Origin: Parabacteroides merdae ATCC 43184 | GTDB lineage: Bacteria; Bacteroidota; Bacteroidia; Bacteroidales; Tannerellaceae | Length of the DNA stretch: 64,000 bases | Direction of reading: 5' to 3' | NCBI RefSeq assembly: GCF_025151215.1 | Contig: NZ_CP102286.1 | Span: 2,232,001 to 2,296,000, forward strand | Shown: one piece after another, positions 9,000-17,072 of the stretch | Layout of the letters: every line of letters starts with the position of its first letter | How positions within the stretch are numbered: position 1 is the first letter of the stretch | Notes under the pieces: generated by a model | Databases searched by the model: none | What the model was told of the DNA's origin: nothing | The model's input: the letters and a program-made list of their open reading frames with translations, nothing else | Position numbers and translations under genes: made by a program

Positions 9000-10382
9000 A
9001 TGGAAGATACTATCTGCGCCGTATCAACTGCCCCCGGAGCCGGGGGGATTGCCGTCATCCGCATCTCCGGACCGGAAGCAATCGCAATCTGCAACACGAT
9101 ATTCGTACCGCGTACAGCAGGAAAAGGCCTGCTGTCACAGAAAGCCTATACACTGCGTTACGGTAGTATCAGGCGTGGTGAAGAGCTCATAGACGAGGTG
9201 CTGATCGCCCTTTTCCGCGCACCTCATTCTTTTACCGGCGAAGACACAGTAGAAATTACCTGCCACGGTTCCGTCTACATCCAGCAACAAATCATGCAAC
9301 TTTTGATTGAAAGAGGTTGCCGCTCCGCCCTCCCCGGCGAATATACGCAACGTGCTTTCATGAACGGCAAGATGGACCTGAGCCAAGCCGAGGCGGTCGC
9401 TGACTTGATCGCCTCGACCTCAGCCGGTCAACACCGCTTGGCATTAAACCAGATGCGCGGTGGTTTCAGCCATGAATTAAAGAACTTGCGCGAACAACTT
9501 TTGCATATCACTTCTTTGATGGAACTGGAACTGGATTTCAGCGACCACGAGGAGTTGGAGTTCGCCGACCGTAGCGAACTCAGCACATTGGCGGCCCATA
9601 TCGAAACAGTCATATCGCGTCTGGCCAACTCTTTCAGTGTAGGAAACGCGATCAAGAATGGCATTCCTGTAGCGATCATAGGTGAGACAAATGCCGGAAA
9701 ATCGACTCTACTGAACGTCCTGCTGAATGAAGACAAAGCGATTGTCAGCGACATCCACGGTACAACCCGTGACGTCATCGAAGACACGATCAACATCGGA
9801 GGGATCACTTTCCGTTTCATCGACACCGCCGGCATCCGCGAAACGCACGATGCGATCGAAAGTATCGGTATCGAACGGACCTTCCAGAAGCTTGACCAAG
9901 CAGACATTGTCCTTTGGATGATAGATGCAGCCGATGCTTCTTTGCAGATCGCCCAATTATCCGAAAAGATACTACCTCGCTCGGAAGGTAAACAGCTGAT
10001 CCTCGTTTTCAACAAAGCCGACCTGCTCACCGATCGCCAGTTTAAACCGACCGACCTTCCCGAAAACGTGCAATCGATCTTCATCTCGGCTAAGAAAAGA
10101 GAGCATATCGACAAGTTGCAGGATCTTCTGATCCAAGCTGCTCATATTCCCTCTTTGTCCTCAAACGACGTCATCGTCACTAATATCCGTCATTACGAAG
10201 CCCTAACCCACGCCCTCGAATCCATCCACCGTGTCCAGGAAGGTTTATCCGCCAATCTTTCCGGAGATTTCATCTCCCAAGACTTAAGAGAATGTATCTT
10301 CCACCTCTCAGATATCGTCGGAGAAGTCACTACAGACCAGGTATTAGGGAATATATTTGAGAGGTTTTGCATCGGGAAATAA
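9000..10382 (+). CDS. mnmE: tRNA modification GTPase MnmE
   Basis: MnmE with MnmG installs the carboxymethylaminomethyl group at U34 of certain tRNAs. All parts are present in 460 residues: the N-terminal folate-binding domain starting DTICAVSTAPGAGGIAVIRISG; the helical domain; the inserted G domain with G1 GETNAGKS (about 228-235), G3 DTAGIRET (about 275) and G4 NKAD; and the essential C-terminal CIGK (457-460). Normal length. The integrated element begins just downstream of this gene. Confidence 0.98.
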   Translation: MEDTICAVSTAPGAGGIAVIRISGPEAIAICNTIFVPRTAGKGLLSQKAYTLRYGSIRRGEELIDEVLIALFRAPHSFTGEDTVEITCHGSVYIQQQIMQLLIERGCRSALPGEYTQRAFMNGKMDLSQAEAVADLIASTSAGQHRLALNQMRGGFSHELKNLREQLLHITSLMELELDFSDHEELEFADRSELSTLAAHIETVISRLANSFSVGNAIKNGIPVAIIGETNAGKSTLLNVLLNEDKAIVSDIHGTTRDVIEDTINIGGITFRFIDTAGIRETHDAIESIGIERTFQKLDQADIVLWMIDAADASLQIAQLSEKILPRSEGKQLILVFNKADLLTDRQFKPTDLPENVQSIFISAKKREHIDKLQDLLIQAAHIPSLSSNDVIVTNIRHYEALTHALESIHRVQEGLSANLSGDFISQDLRECIFHLSDIVGEVTTDQVLGNIFERFCIGK

Positions 10383-10424
10383 GGTAGTATTACAAACCAT
10401 AAACATCTATCATATTTAATTAGT

Positions 10425-10455
10425 AAGGCGTTCATTTTGAGCGCCTTTTCTTTTT
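10425..10455 (+). terminator. Intrinsic terminator after mnmE
   Basis: AAGGCG (10425-10430) pairs with CGCCTT (10442-10447) around an 11-base loop and is followed by a T-rich run TTTTCTTTTT. It closes the mnmE transcript and marks the last clearly chromosomal feature on the left. Confidence 0.75.
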
Positions 10456-10569
10456 GCCTTCATACCATATAATAATGGTTTCTAATGGTTTTTCATTCAT
10501 TTTTTGTGTCGATTTTGTACCGCATGGGCTGATTTGGGTATTTTGCGATTTGCAAAGTAGTAGAGAGAT

Positions 10570-10604
10570 TTCAATATGGTACAATATAGTTCAATATGAT
10601 ACAA
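10570..10604. repeat. Tandem 15-base direct repeats near the left end
   Basis: TTCAATATGGTACAA at 10570-10584 and TTCAATATGATACAA at 10590-10604 are direct repeats with a 20-bp period (two helical turns) and one difference. They sit between mnmE and the first gene of the element. Such spacing fits integrase arm sites, iterons or a regulator's operators; which one cannot be told. Confidence 0.6.
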
Positions 10605-10664
10605 CTATTTGCATCCATAATTGGAGTAATAAATATAGTGTTTAACATAAAAAATGAATGTAAA

Positions 10665-11570
10665 ATGGCAGCAAGCAAAATTAGAATTAAGAAAATCTGC
10701 GAATACTGCGGACAAGAATTTTATGCCTTGAAAACATCTACACGCTTTTGTTCAAAATCATGTAATGATAGGGCGTATAAAATGAGACAGAGAGTCAATA
10801 CTGTTAAAAAGGCAGAATCAGAAAATCTAACAGTATCTCAAGAACGTACCTTTAGTGTAATTAATCAAAAAGAATATCTTTCAATAAAAGAAGTTGGAAT
10901 ACTTTTAGGTATCACATCAAGAGCAGTATATAATTATATTTATAGTGGACAACTGAAGGCAATAAAATTGAGTACAAGACTTACCATTATACATAAGTCT
11001 GACATAGACTCAATGATGAGTTCTACCCCTTATGTAAAACGAAATAGAATCTTTCACACTCCTATTACTGATTTTTATACCACCGCTGAAGTTGCAAGTA
11101 AATATGGAGTAAACGAATCATGGATATTTAAAGTAGGGAAAGAACAAAATATACCCAAAGTTTTCAAAAGAGGAAAAACATACTGGAGTGCTAAGCATTT
11201 TGATAAATATTTTGCATCTAAAGCACCGGACTCCAACATTACGGAATGGTATTCTGTAGAAGATCTAACGGAAAAGTTTGGCATGACAACAAGTGCTATA
11301 TATTCTTTTGTTTCCCGATTTGCAATTCCAAAGAAAAAAATCAAACGGCAGGTATTCTATTCAAAAAAACATGTAGATATTGCCAAAGGTCTTGCTAAAG
11401 CTGAACCAGAATATTATACGACAGCCGAAGCTATGGAAAAATACAATCTCACACGTGACCAATTGTATCACTATGTAAAATGGCATCATATCAGTAAAGT
11501 GCAGGAAGGGAAATATATCAAGATATCGCGCAAAGAGCTTGATGATCTGCTTGCTCCACCTTCGATTTAA
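10665..11570 (+). CDS. Zinc-finger and multi-HTH DNA-binding protein
   Basis: A 301-residue protein starting at 10665 (MAASKIRI); the frame is open farther upstream but that part is low-complexity and crosses the direct repeats. The N-terminus has a zinc-finger pattern CEYCGQEF...RFCSKSC (about residues 9-35). Then come three or four excisionase-type helix-turn-helix units, each recognisable by a Y-S/T-x-x-E/A start: YLSIKEVGILLGITSRAVYNY, YTTAEVASKYGVNESWIFKV, WYSVEDLTEKFGMTTSAIYSF and YYTTAEAMEKYNLTRDQLYHY. Such genes often sit beside the integrase in Bacteroidales mobile elements and may help recombination or regulate the element. Specific role unknown. Confidence 0.75.
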   Translation: MAASKIRIKKICEYCGQEFYALKTSTRFCSKSCNDRAYKMRQRVNTVKKAESENLTVSQERTFSVINQKEYLSIKEVGILLGITSRAVYNYIYSGQLKAIKLSTRLTIIHKSDIDSMMSSTPYVKRNRIFHTPITDFYTTAEVASKYGVNESWIFKVGKEQNIPKVFKRGKTYWSAKHFDKYFASKAPDSNITEWYSVEDLTEKFGMTTSAIYSFVSRFAIPKKKIKRQVFYSKKHVDIAKGLAKAEPEYYTTAEAMEKYNLTRDQLYHYVKWHHISKVQEGKYIKISRKELDDLLAPPSI

Positions 11571-11581
11571 TGTTATTTACT

Positions 11582-11614
11582 GGTTATCCTGTGGTTAACT
11601 TTAAAATAACCACA
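11582..11614. promoter_or_regulatory. TGGTTA repeat cluster upstream of the integrase
   Basis: GGTTATC, then TGTGGTTA (11590-11597) and its inverted copy TAACCACA (11607-11614), lie in the gap before the integrase. The same GGTTAACT core recurs as a perfect inverted repeat before the excisionase-like gene at 13913-13945, suggesting a common binding protein of the element. Confidence 0.5.
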
Positions 11615-11695
11615 TCACCAGGAATACACTTGTTTATTTTGCTATCACCACAATAAGAATTAAACCTGAATATAAATTTTAATACATTATATATT

Positions 11696-12805
11696 ATGAG
11701 ACAACAAACATGTACTACTGTAACACTAAGACAACGCCCTATCAGAAACGGACGAATCTCTCTTTACTTGGACTACTACCCTGCTGTACGTAATCCTAAA
11801 ACAATGCAACTGAGCAGACGTGAATATTTAGGATTTTACATTTATGCAACCCCCAAAAATGCAATTGAGCTAGATTACAATAATGAAATCCTAGCTAAAG
11901 CCGAACTTATCAGATGCCGCCGACAAGAGGCTGTAATCAATGAAGAATTTGGATTTATGGACAGACACAAAATGAGAGCCGACTTTATGGCATATTTCAA
12001 AGAAGTATGCCGTAAAAAAGATCATAAATGGCATATTGTTTATCTGCACTTTGAGAAATTTGTCAATGGCAAATGTATGTTTGGAGAAATCACTGTTGAC
12101 CTATGTAACCGCTTCCGAGACTATCTTCTTCATGCAAGGCAACTAAAACATACAGATAAAATGGTTTCCCGTAATTCAGCTGCCAGTTATTTCTCATTAT
12201 TCCGAGGAGTTTTGAAACTTGCATATAGAGATAAATATTTACGTGAAAATCCCAATGATTTTCTTGAAAAGATAGAAAGTAGGGATATTCATAAAGAGTT
12301 TTTAACACAAGATGAATTAAAGACTCTGGCTTCAACTCCATGCGATATACCTGTATTAAGAAATGCATCCCTTTTCTCATGTCTTACCGGATTACGCATC
12401 AGTGATATATTGAATCTTAAGTGGGAAAACTTATGCACAGCCCCCGATCTGGGACATTGTATTCGTCTTCGTACGCAAAAGACACAGACAGAAGCCCTAC
12501 TACCTATCAGTTATGAAGCATACGCACTTTGTGGAGAACCGGGCACAGGTAAAGTGTTCAAAGAATTGCGCCGTTGCATGACTGGATACCCTCTTAAAGC
12601 ATGGATAAAGAAAGCTGGTATTCAAAAACATATAACATTCCACTGCTTTAGGCACACATATGCTACACTACAGATCGCAGCCGGTACAGACATCTTCACA
12701 GTGTCAAAAATGCTTACTCACAAGAATGTTGCAACAACACAAATCTATGCTGAATTAGTAAGTGAAAAGAAAAGAGAAACTGTCGATAAAATATCACTAA
12801 AGTAA
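11696..12805 (+). CDS. Tyrosine recombinase/integrase
   Basis: A 369-residue site-specific recombinase. It has the Bacteroidetes arm-binding N-terminus (TLRQRPIRNGRISLYLDYYP), a SAM-like core-binding domain (about residues 100-190) and a catalytic domain with Arg in TGLRISDILNLKW (about 235), HCFRHTYA (about 315, the HxxR pair), then HKNVATTQIYAEL with the nucleophile Tyr near 352. It presumably integrates and excises the element. It lies near the left end, as expected for the integrase of an integrated element. Confidence 0.93.
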   Translation: MRQQTCTTVTLRQRPIRNGRISLYLDYYPAVRNPKTMQLSRREYLGFYIYATPKNAIELDYNNEILAKAELIRCRRQEAVINEEFGFMDRHKMRADFMAYFKEVCRKKDHKWHIVYLHFEKFVNGKCMFGEITVDLCNRFRDYLLHARQLKHTDKMVSRNSAASYFSLFRGVLKLAYRDKYLRENPNDFLEKIESRDIHKEFLTQDELKTLASTPCDIPVLRNASLFSCLTGLRISDILNLKWENLCTAPDLGHCIRLRTQKTQTEALLPISYEAYALCGEPGTGKVFKELRRCMTGYPLKAWIKKAGIQKHITFHCFRHTYATLQIAAGTDIFTVSKMLTHKNVATTQIYAELVSEKKRETVDKISLK

Positions 12806-12867
12806 TATGCAATAAAATTGCATATCTGAAACAAACATGCAATAGTGATCAAAAGTTTTATATGCAT

Positions 12868-12905
12868 AGCCGTTGAGAAAAATCGAAGTTTCCCAACGGC
12901 TTTTT
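12868..12905 (+). terminator. Intrinsic terminator after the integrase
   Basis: AGCCGTTG (12868-12875) pairs with CAACGGCT (12894-12901), with further GAAA/TTTC pairing inside, and is followed by five T. The remaining 190 bp to the next gene are AT-rich and show no other gene. Confidence 0.8.
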
Positions 12906-13101
12906 CATTTATGTAACAATACAAAATACAGTTAAAAATGTAAATTTTCTTTGTTCGTTTTTTTATAAGTATGATTGGCGATTTCACGAAGTATGATACT
13001 TATATTATATTAAAAACCAGACATTTTGTAATCATTTCCTTTAATTTCTGATACTTCAAAAATATATTTGCATCAAAATCAATAACAAAAAATCACTAAT
13101 T

Positions 13102-13890
13102 ATGAAAAGATTAAATTTATTCCATTTTGCTGTAATATATGTAACTGCAATATGTTCAATTACCTCAATTCCCAGATATCTGATATTGAAAGGAAACTCT
13201 CCACATAGTCTAGATCTTGTATTATACTCACTCTTCACTACCCTACTTTTTATTACAATCATATTTATGGTTGAAACAGCTTACTGTAAATATATTGTAC
13301 CTACAATATGTAATTTTATTGATGTATTACAAGATCAAAGAAGTAAAAGGATTAACAAAATACAGGGAAATACGAAAAGGAATGGTAGACTATCGATGAA
13401 ACTATTTCATAAAACCATTGATGATGATAAAGAAAAGACAGAAAATTCTATATTGTACTCTCATGAGGAAGAAGTAAGATTGGATAGAGAACGTATCAAA
13501 AAAGAAAAAGATGATACAATAAAAGAAGTCATGTCTTATTTTGAAGCTACTTTCAAAGATATACTGACAAGCAATGAAATGAGTGTCATGAAAGAAAATA
13601 TTATGGCCTTAAACAATAAAACAGAAATAAAGACAGCTGTATTACGTCGTTTGAATGGAGTTACATCAAAAGATTTATACCATTTAGCTAGAAATATCGG
13701 GAAACGGTTAGGATGCTCAAACATGCAAATAGCACATTTCATCAAAAAAAGTTTTCAGCTTATGCTTGAAGATACTGAGATACTGACCATTTCAAGCAAA
13801 CTCACCTGTAATGAAGGCCGGTTTACTATAAAAATTATTCCTATCGGAACACCGCTCGTTGCACAGTCTCTTCCCCTTTCAAAAGATTAA
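13102..13890 (+). CDS. Hypothetical two-TM protein of the element
   Basis: A 262-residue protein I do not recognise. Two hydrophobic helices lie near the N-terminus (about residues 7-27 and 38-58), followed by a charged, lysine-rich stretch (about 85-150) and a mixed C-terminal domain (about 150-262) with LARNIGKRLGCSNMQIAHFIKKSF, which could be a small helical domain. It sits between integrase and excisionase-like gene, a place where Bacteroidales elements often carry unassigned proteins. The low GC matches its neighbours in the element. Confidence 0.6.
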   Translation: MKRLNLFHFAVIYVTAICSITSIPRYLILKGNSPHSLDLVLYSLFTTLLFITIIFMVETAYCKYIVPTICNFIDVLQDQRSKRINKIQGNTKRNGRLSMKLFHKTIDDDKEKTENSILYSHEEEVRLDRERIKKEKDDTIKEVMSYFEATFKDILTSNEMSVMKENIMALNNKTEIKTAVLRRLNGVTSKDLYHLARNIGKRLGCSNMQIAHFIKKSFQLMLEDTEILTISSKLTCNEGRFTIKIIPIGTPLVAQSLPLSKD

Positions 13891-13912
13891 TATAGAAAAA
13901 ACATTACTATCC

Positions 13913-13945
13913 ATTGGTTAACTTATAATCCACCAGTTAACCAAT
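13913..13945. promoter_or_regulatory. Inverted repeat ATTGGTTAACT upstream of the excisionase-like gene
   Basis: ATTGGTTAACT (13913-13923) and AGTTAACCAAT (13935-13945) are perfect 11-base arms with an 11-base gap, so the arm centres are two helical turns apart. It lies 37 bp before the HTH gene and shares its core with the cluster before the integrase. Confidence 0.55.
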
Positions 13946-13981
13946 AATACACCATCTTTCTTTGCTGAAAATCAATTTAAA

Positions 13982-14272
13982 ATGATGAAGATGAAATTAA
14001 ATTTCGAGGAATTACCTCAAGCCACAGCTTTTCTATTGGAGAAGGTGGAAGAACTGACGATTTCTATTAATGAGATGAAGCAGTTATTAAAGAGACAGAC
14101 AGCAGCAAAGGAAGAAATGATTGGTATTAACGAGGCTTGTGAGATACTCAGTCTGGCTAAGCCAACGGTTTATGCTCTTGTTCAGGCAAATAAAATTCCC
14201 TATTATCAACCTGGGAAAATGCTTAAATTCAAACGTACCGAACTTATGGAGTGGATGGAAAAAACCGATTGA
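13982..14272 (+). CDS. Excisionase-type helix-turn-helix protein
   Basis: A 96-residue protein with a short coiled coil (about residues 14-40) followed by a MerR/Xis-like winged HTH (about 46-94): MIGINEACEILSLAKPTVYALVQANKIPYYQ, then FKRTELMEWM. This is the standard excisionase-family layout found next to integrases in Bacteroides elements. It is likely to bind the element's ends or its promoters. The start may instead be 13985 or 13991, as several Met lie close together. Confidence 0.82.
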   Translation: MMKMKLNFEELPQATAFLLEKVEELTISINEMKQLLKRQTAAKEEMIGINEACEILSLAKPTVYALVQANKIPYYQPGKMLKFKRTELMEWMEKTD

Positions 14273-14347
14273 CAAAGAGAGCCTATACAAAGAGATACAA
14301 AAAGGAGTAAAACATAAGCCAAAATCAGGATGGGAGGAATTTTAGAT

Positions 14348-15553
14348 ATGGGAAAAATTGAAATGACAGATGAATACGTAAGAGTTGGTACCACACTCTA
14401 TAAAATAGTTTTTCAGCCTCTTATTAATGGCACATTTGCGAAGCGTAGAGTCCCTTGGAGTATGGGGACTTTACGTTATGATCATGGGAAAGACTTCATA
14501 GCAAGTGTTCCTAAATACGATGGTTTCTGTACAGTTCCAAGTCACGTAGATTATAAGAGGAATATTGGCTCGTTCCTTAATCTGTATGAGCCGATTACTC
14601 ATATCCCTCAAAAAGGGAAGTTTCCACATATACAAGAACTTATTCATCATATATTCGGAGAACATTATGAGTTAGGTATGGATTACTTTCAGCTTCTTTA
14701 TCTCAACCCTGTGCAGAAACTGCCTATTCTCCTTTTGGTTTCGCAAGAAAGAAACACCGGTAAAAGTACCTTTCTGAATTTTCTGAAAGCAATCTTTCAG
14801 GATAACGTCACATTTAACACCAACGAAGATTTTCGTAGCCAGTTCAATGCTGATTGGGCCGGCAAATTACTCATTGGAGTTGACGAAGTGTTGCTTAACC
14901 GTAGAGAGGATTCTGAACGATTAAAGAATCTAAGTACAGCAAGTGTATACAAGATTGAAGCAAAGGGTAAAGACCGCTGTGAAGTGCAATTTTTTGGTAA
15001 ATTCATCATGTGTTCCAATAATGAAGATACCCCTGTTCTTATAGAACCGGGAGAAACACGTTATTGGATGCGAAAAATTAATCCTCTCAAAAATGATGAT
15101 ACAAGTTTTCTTCAAAAACTTATCACGGAAATTCCAGCATTCCTTTACTTTCTTCAACACCGTCAACTCACTACGGACAAAGAAAGCAGAATGTGGTTCA
15201 GTCCGCAACAGATACATACGCCAGCTCTCGACAGGATTATCAATTGTAGCAGGAATCATACAGAAATAGATCTCGCTGAAATCTGCATAAATATCATGGA
15301 TACCATGAGCCAGGATAAATTGACTTTCTGTATTAATGACATTCAACAGTTATTAATGCTTAGTAATATCAAGGTTGAAACCTATCAGATTCGAAACATT
15401 CTAAAAAGGAACTGGAGACTTACACCTACTGACAATTCTCTTGCTTATTCAACCTTCATAAAAAACTTCCCTCCAGGCCCACCGTATCGAGAAGAAAAGA
15501 AAACTGGCCGCTATTATACCATTACAAAAGAATTTCTTAAAAAGTTCCGATGA
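14348..15553 (+). CDS. SF3-type primase-helicase (DUF5906 family)
   Basis: A roughly 401-residue ATPase. The start at 14348 is preferred over 14330 because a purine-rich GGGAGGA lies just before it. Walker A is SQERNTGKSTFLNFL (about residue 137), Walker B is LLIGVDEVLL (about 176) and the sensor region is KFIMCSNNED; this order is that of superfamily-3 phage/plasmid helicases such as the DUF5906 primase-helicases. It would replicate the excised element. In Bacteroides mobilisable elements this gene usually precedes a relaxase gene, but none follows here. Confidence 0.82.
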   Translation: MGKIEMTDEYVRVGTTLYKIVFQPLINGTFAKRRVPWSMGTLRYDHGKDFIASVPKYDGFCTVPSHVDYKRNIGSFLNLYEPITHIPQKGKFPHIQELIHHIFGEHYELGMDYFQLLYLNPVQKLPILLLVSQERNTGKSTFLNFLKAIFQDNVTFNTNEDFRSQFNADWAGKLLIGVDEVLLNRREDSERLKNLSTASVYKIEAKGKDRCEVQFFGKFIMCSNNEDTPVLIEPGETRYWMRKINPLKNDDTSFLQKLITEIPAFLYFLQHRQLTTDKESRMWFSPQQIHTPALDRIINCSRNHTEIDLAEICINIMDTMSQDKLTFCINDIQQLLMLSNIKVETYQIRNILKRNWRLTPTDNSLAYSTFIKNFPPGPPYREEKKTGRYYTITKEFLKKFR

Positions 15554-15637
15554 TTTGATGAAATGATGAATATTGTATTTAAACAAAAGGGAATGAATGA
15601 TTTATAACTCATCAAATTTTCATCATAATTCAGCATA

Positions 15638-15679
15638 AAGACTCAATGTTGCTTTATTTGAGGCATTGAGTCTTTTTTT
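15638..15679. terminator. Terminator between primase and Mrr-like gene
   Basis: AAGACTCAATG (15638-15648) and CATTGAGTCTT (15664-15674) form an 11-bp perfect stem followed by eight T. It serves the plus-strand primase gene; the A-run on the other side could also serve the convergent nuclease gene. Confidence 0.85.
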
Positions 15680-15687
15680 CTTCCCTA

Positions 15688-16551
15688 TTATTTAAATAAA
15701 TCCTTAATAGTTTTTCCTACGAACAGCACTTCTTTATTAATTGCATTTTTTAGTATTGCCTTTGTTATATTTTGTGCATCAATTTTAAATTGTTTTATTT
15801 CTGTATGATTTTCTTCCTCAAATTTCACTTCTTTAATCTTAATGTCTCCCCATTCTGTTTTTACATAAGCATCCTCAAAAGGATAAACATAGCCATCATC
15901 TTGCTTGGAATTTTTAGGCAACCCATCTTCCAATTTTTGTATATCTGCAATAATCTTACCTTCAGAATTCCTAATCGTATCCTCCTTAGTAGTTAAAGGG
16001 ATATGGGTAGCATTAATCCATTTACCACAAACGGGGGAACAGAGCCAATCTAATCGTTGCTTATATGATTGGATATTTAAATCATGTGCTTTAGCCCAAT
16101 CTTCATCAACCTGAAAAAGTCTATGTCTAACAGAACTATCAATAGTTAATGTGGTTTCAGCAACAATTGCCTCTCCATCTTCTGGTTCTCTTAATTCCAT
16201 TAAATCAATTCCGTAATGCTCACCATATTTCTTTGCCCCCTCTTGATAACCCTTCTTGGTAACCATAATGCCTTTTACTTCTTCCAAGTCATAAAGGACA
16301 CCAAAAAAGTCTCTCACTTTACCAATAGATACTGTATGGTTATAATTCTTACATTCTATTGCAATCTTGAATATAGTATTATCATATTGATATTCCCAGT
16401 ATACATCTATTTGATGCTTCTGGCCTGACTTTCCTATCAATTTCACATTATGCATAACCTCTATATTCTTTACATACAAATTCTTCAAAATCTCATTATA
16501 AATCTCTTGAGCAAATTTCTCATATTCAATATTATCATTCATAAAAATCAA
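15688..16551 (-). CDS. Mrr-like restriction endonuclease
   Basis: A 287-residue protein. The N-terminal half (about residues 8-120) is an Mrr-type PD-(D/E)XK nuclease: an early conserved acidic helix (YEKFAQEIYNEIL), QIDVYWEY with the metal-binding Asp (about 49), then IAIECKNY with the ECK triad (about 66-68), and a GKVRDFFGVL helix. Mrr-like enzymes cut DNA, often modified DNA. The C-terminal half (about 140-287) is unknown and might recognise the target. It is convergent with the primase gene and divergent from the type I operon. Confidence 0.75.
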   Translation of the reverse strand: MIFMNDNIEYEKFAQEIYNEILKNLYVKNIEVMHNVKLIGKSGQKHQIDVYWEYQYDNTIFKIAIECKNYNHTVSIGKVRDFFGVLYDLEEVKGIMVTKKGYQEGAKKYGEHYGIDLMELREPEDGEAIVAETTLTIDSSVRHRLFQVDEDWAKAHDLNIQSYKQRLDWLCSPVCGKWINATHIPLTTKEDTIRNSEGKIIADIQKLEDGLPKNSKQDDGYVYPFEDAYVKTEWGDIKIKEVKFEEENHTEIKQFKIDAQNITKAILKNAINKEVLFVGKTIKDLFK

Positions 16552-16695
16552 TTTTAAGATTGTCTATATTTCAAAAGTAAACAATTTATCTTAATCAAAA
16601 TCTCCTAGATACATTGTTTTCGACTATAATACAGTATGAAATTGAATTATACGCAATAAAATTTCCTTTTACGGCTAATTATTAATTAAAACTCA

Positions 16696-16726
16696 ATTGC
16701 TTTTTTAGGCAAAAGGATTATATTTG
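16696..16726 (+). promoter_or_regulatory. Promoter of the XRE regulator gene
   Basis: ATTG at 16696-16699 and TATATTTG at 16719-16726 fit the -33 and -7 elements with a 19-bp gap. The start codon of the regulator is at 16752. Confidence 0.6.
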
Positions 16727-16751
16727 TATAATTGTTAATTAAAGATGAGAT

Positions 16752-16961
16752 ATGTCCAACAAAAAAATAAACCGAATCAAGGTGATGCTAGCCGAGAAGG
16801 AAAAGACCAATAAATGGCTGGCAGAACAAGTGGGGAAAGATCCTGCTACCATCTCCAAATGGTGTACAAATACGGCACAACCCAGTTTAGAAATGCTACT
16901 TCAAATAGCTAAAGTGCTTAATGTGGAGGTTAAGGACTTGCTCAGAGAGTCTGATGAATAA
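16752..16961 (+). CDS. XRE-family regulator of the restriction operon
   Basis: A 69-residue Cro/C1-type helix-turn-helix protein, essentially one HTH domain: KVMLAEKEKTNKWLAEQVGK, DPATISKWCTN and then PSLEMLLQIAKVLNVEVKDLL. Small XRE proteins of this size often act as controller (C) proteins of restriction systems. It lies 111 bp before hsdM, with a palindrome and a weak promoter between them, so hsdM can be expressed separately from it. Whether it binds that palindrome is unknown. Confidence 0.85.
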   Translation: MSNKKINRIKVMLAEKEKTNKWLAEQVGKDPATISKWCTNTAQPSLEMLLQIAKVLNVEVKDLLRESDE

Positions 16962-16990
16962 GATTTCTATATACTAAGTATTCTCAAATA

Positions 16991-17026
16991 AATGCAGAAT
17001 GTCTGCATTCTTAATTTAAACCTTTG
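16991..17026 (+). promoter_or_regulatory. Palindromic operator and -7-like box before hsdM
   Basis: AATGCAG-N5-CTGCATT occupies 16991-17009. Nine bases later AACCTTTG (17019-17026) resembles a -7 box (consensus TANNTTTG, first base off). The palindrome thus covers the expected -33 region, an arrangement that favours repression. The same 19-bp palindrome with the same 9-bp gap occurs before the WYL gene at 28760-28778. Confidence 0.6.
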
Positions 17027-17072
17027 CTTATGATATTCTCATATAGAGTAAGCTAAATTCAAAATTGATTTT

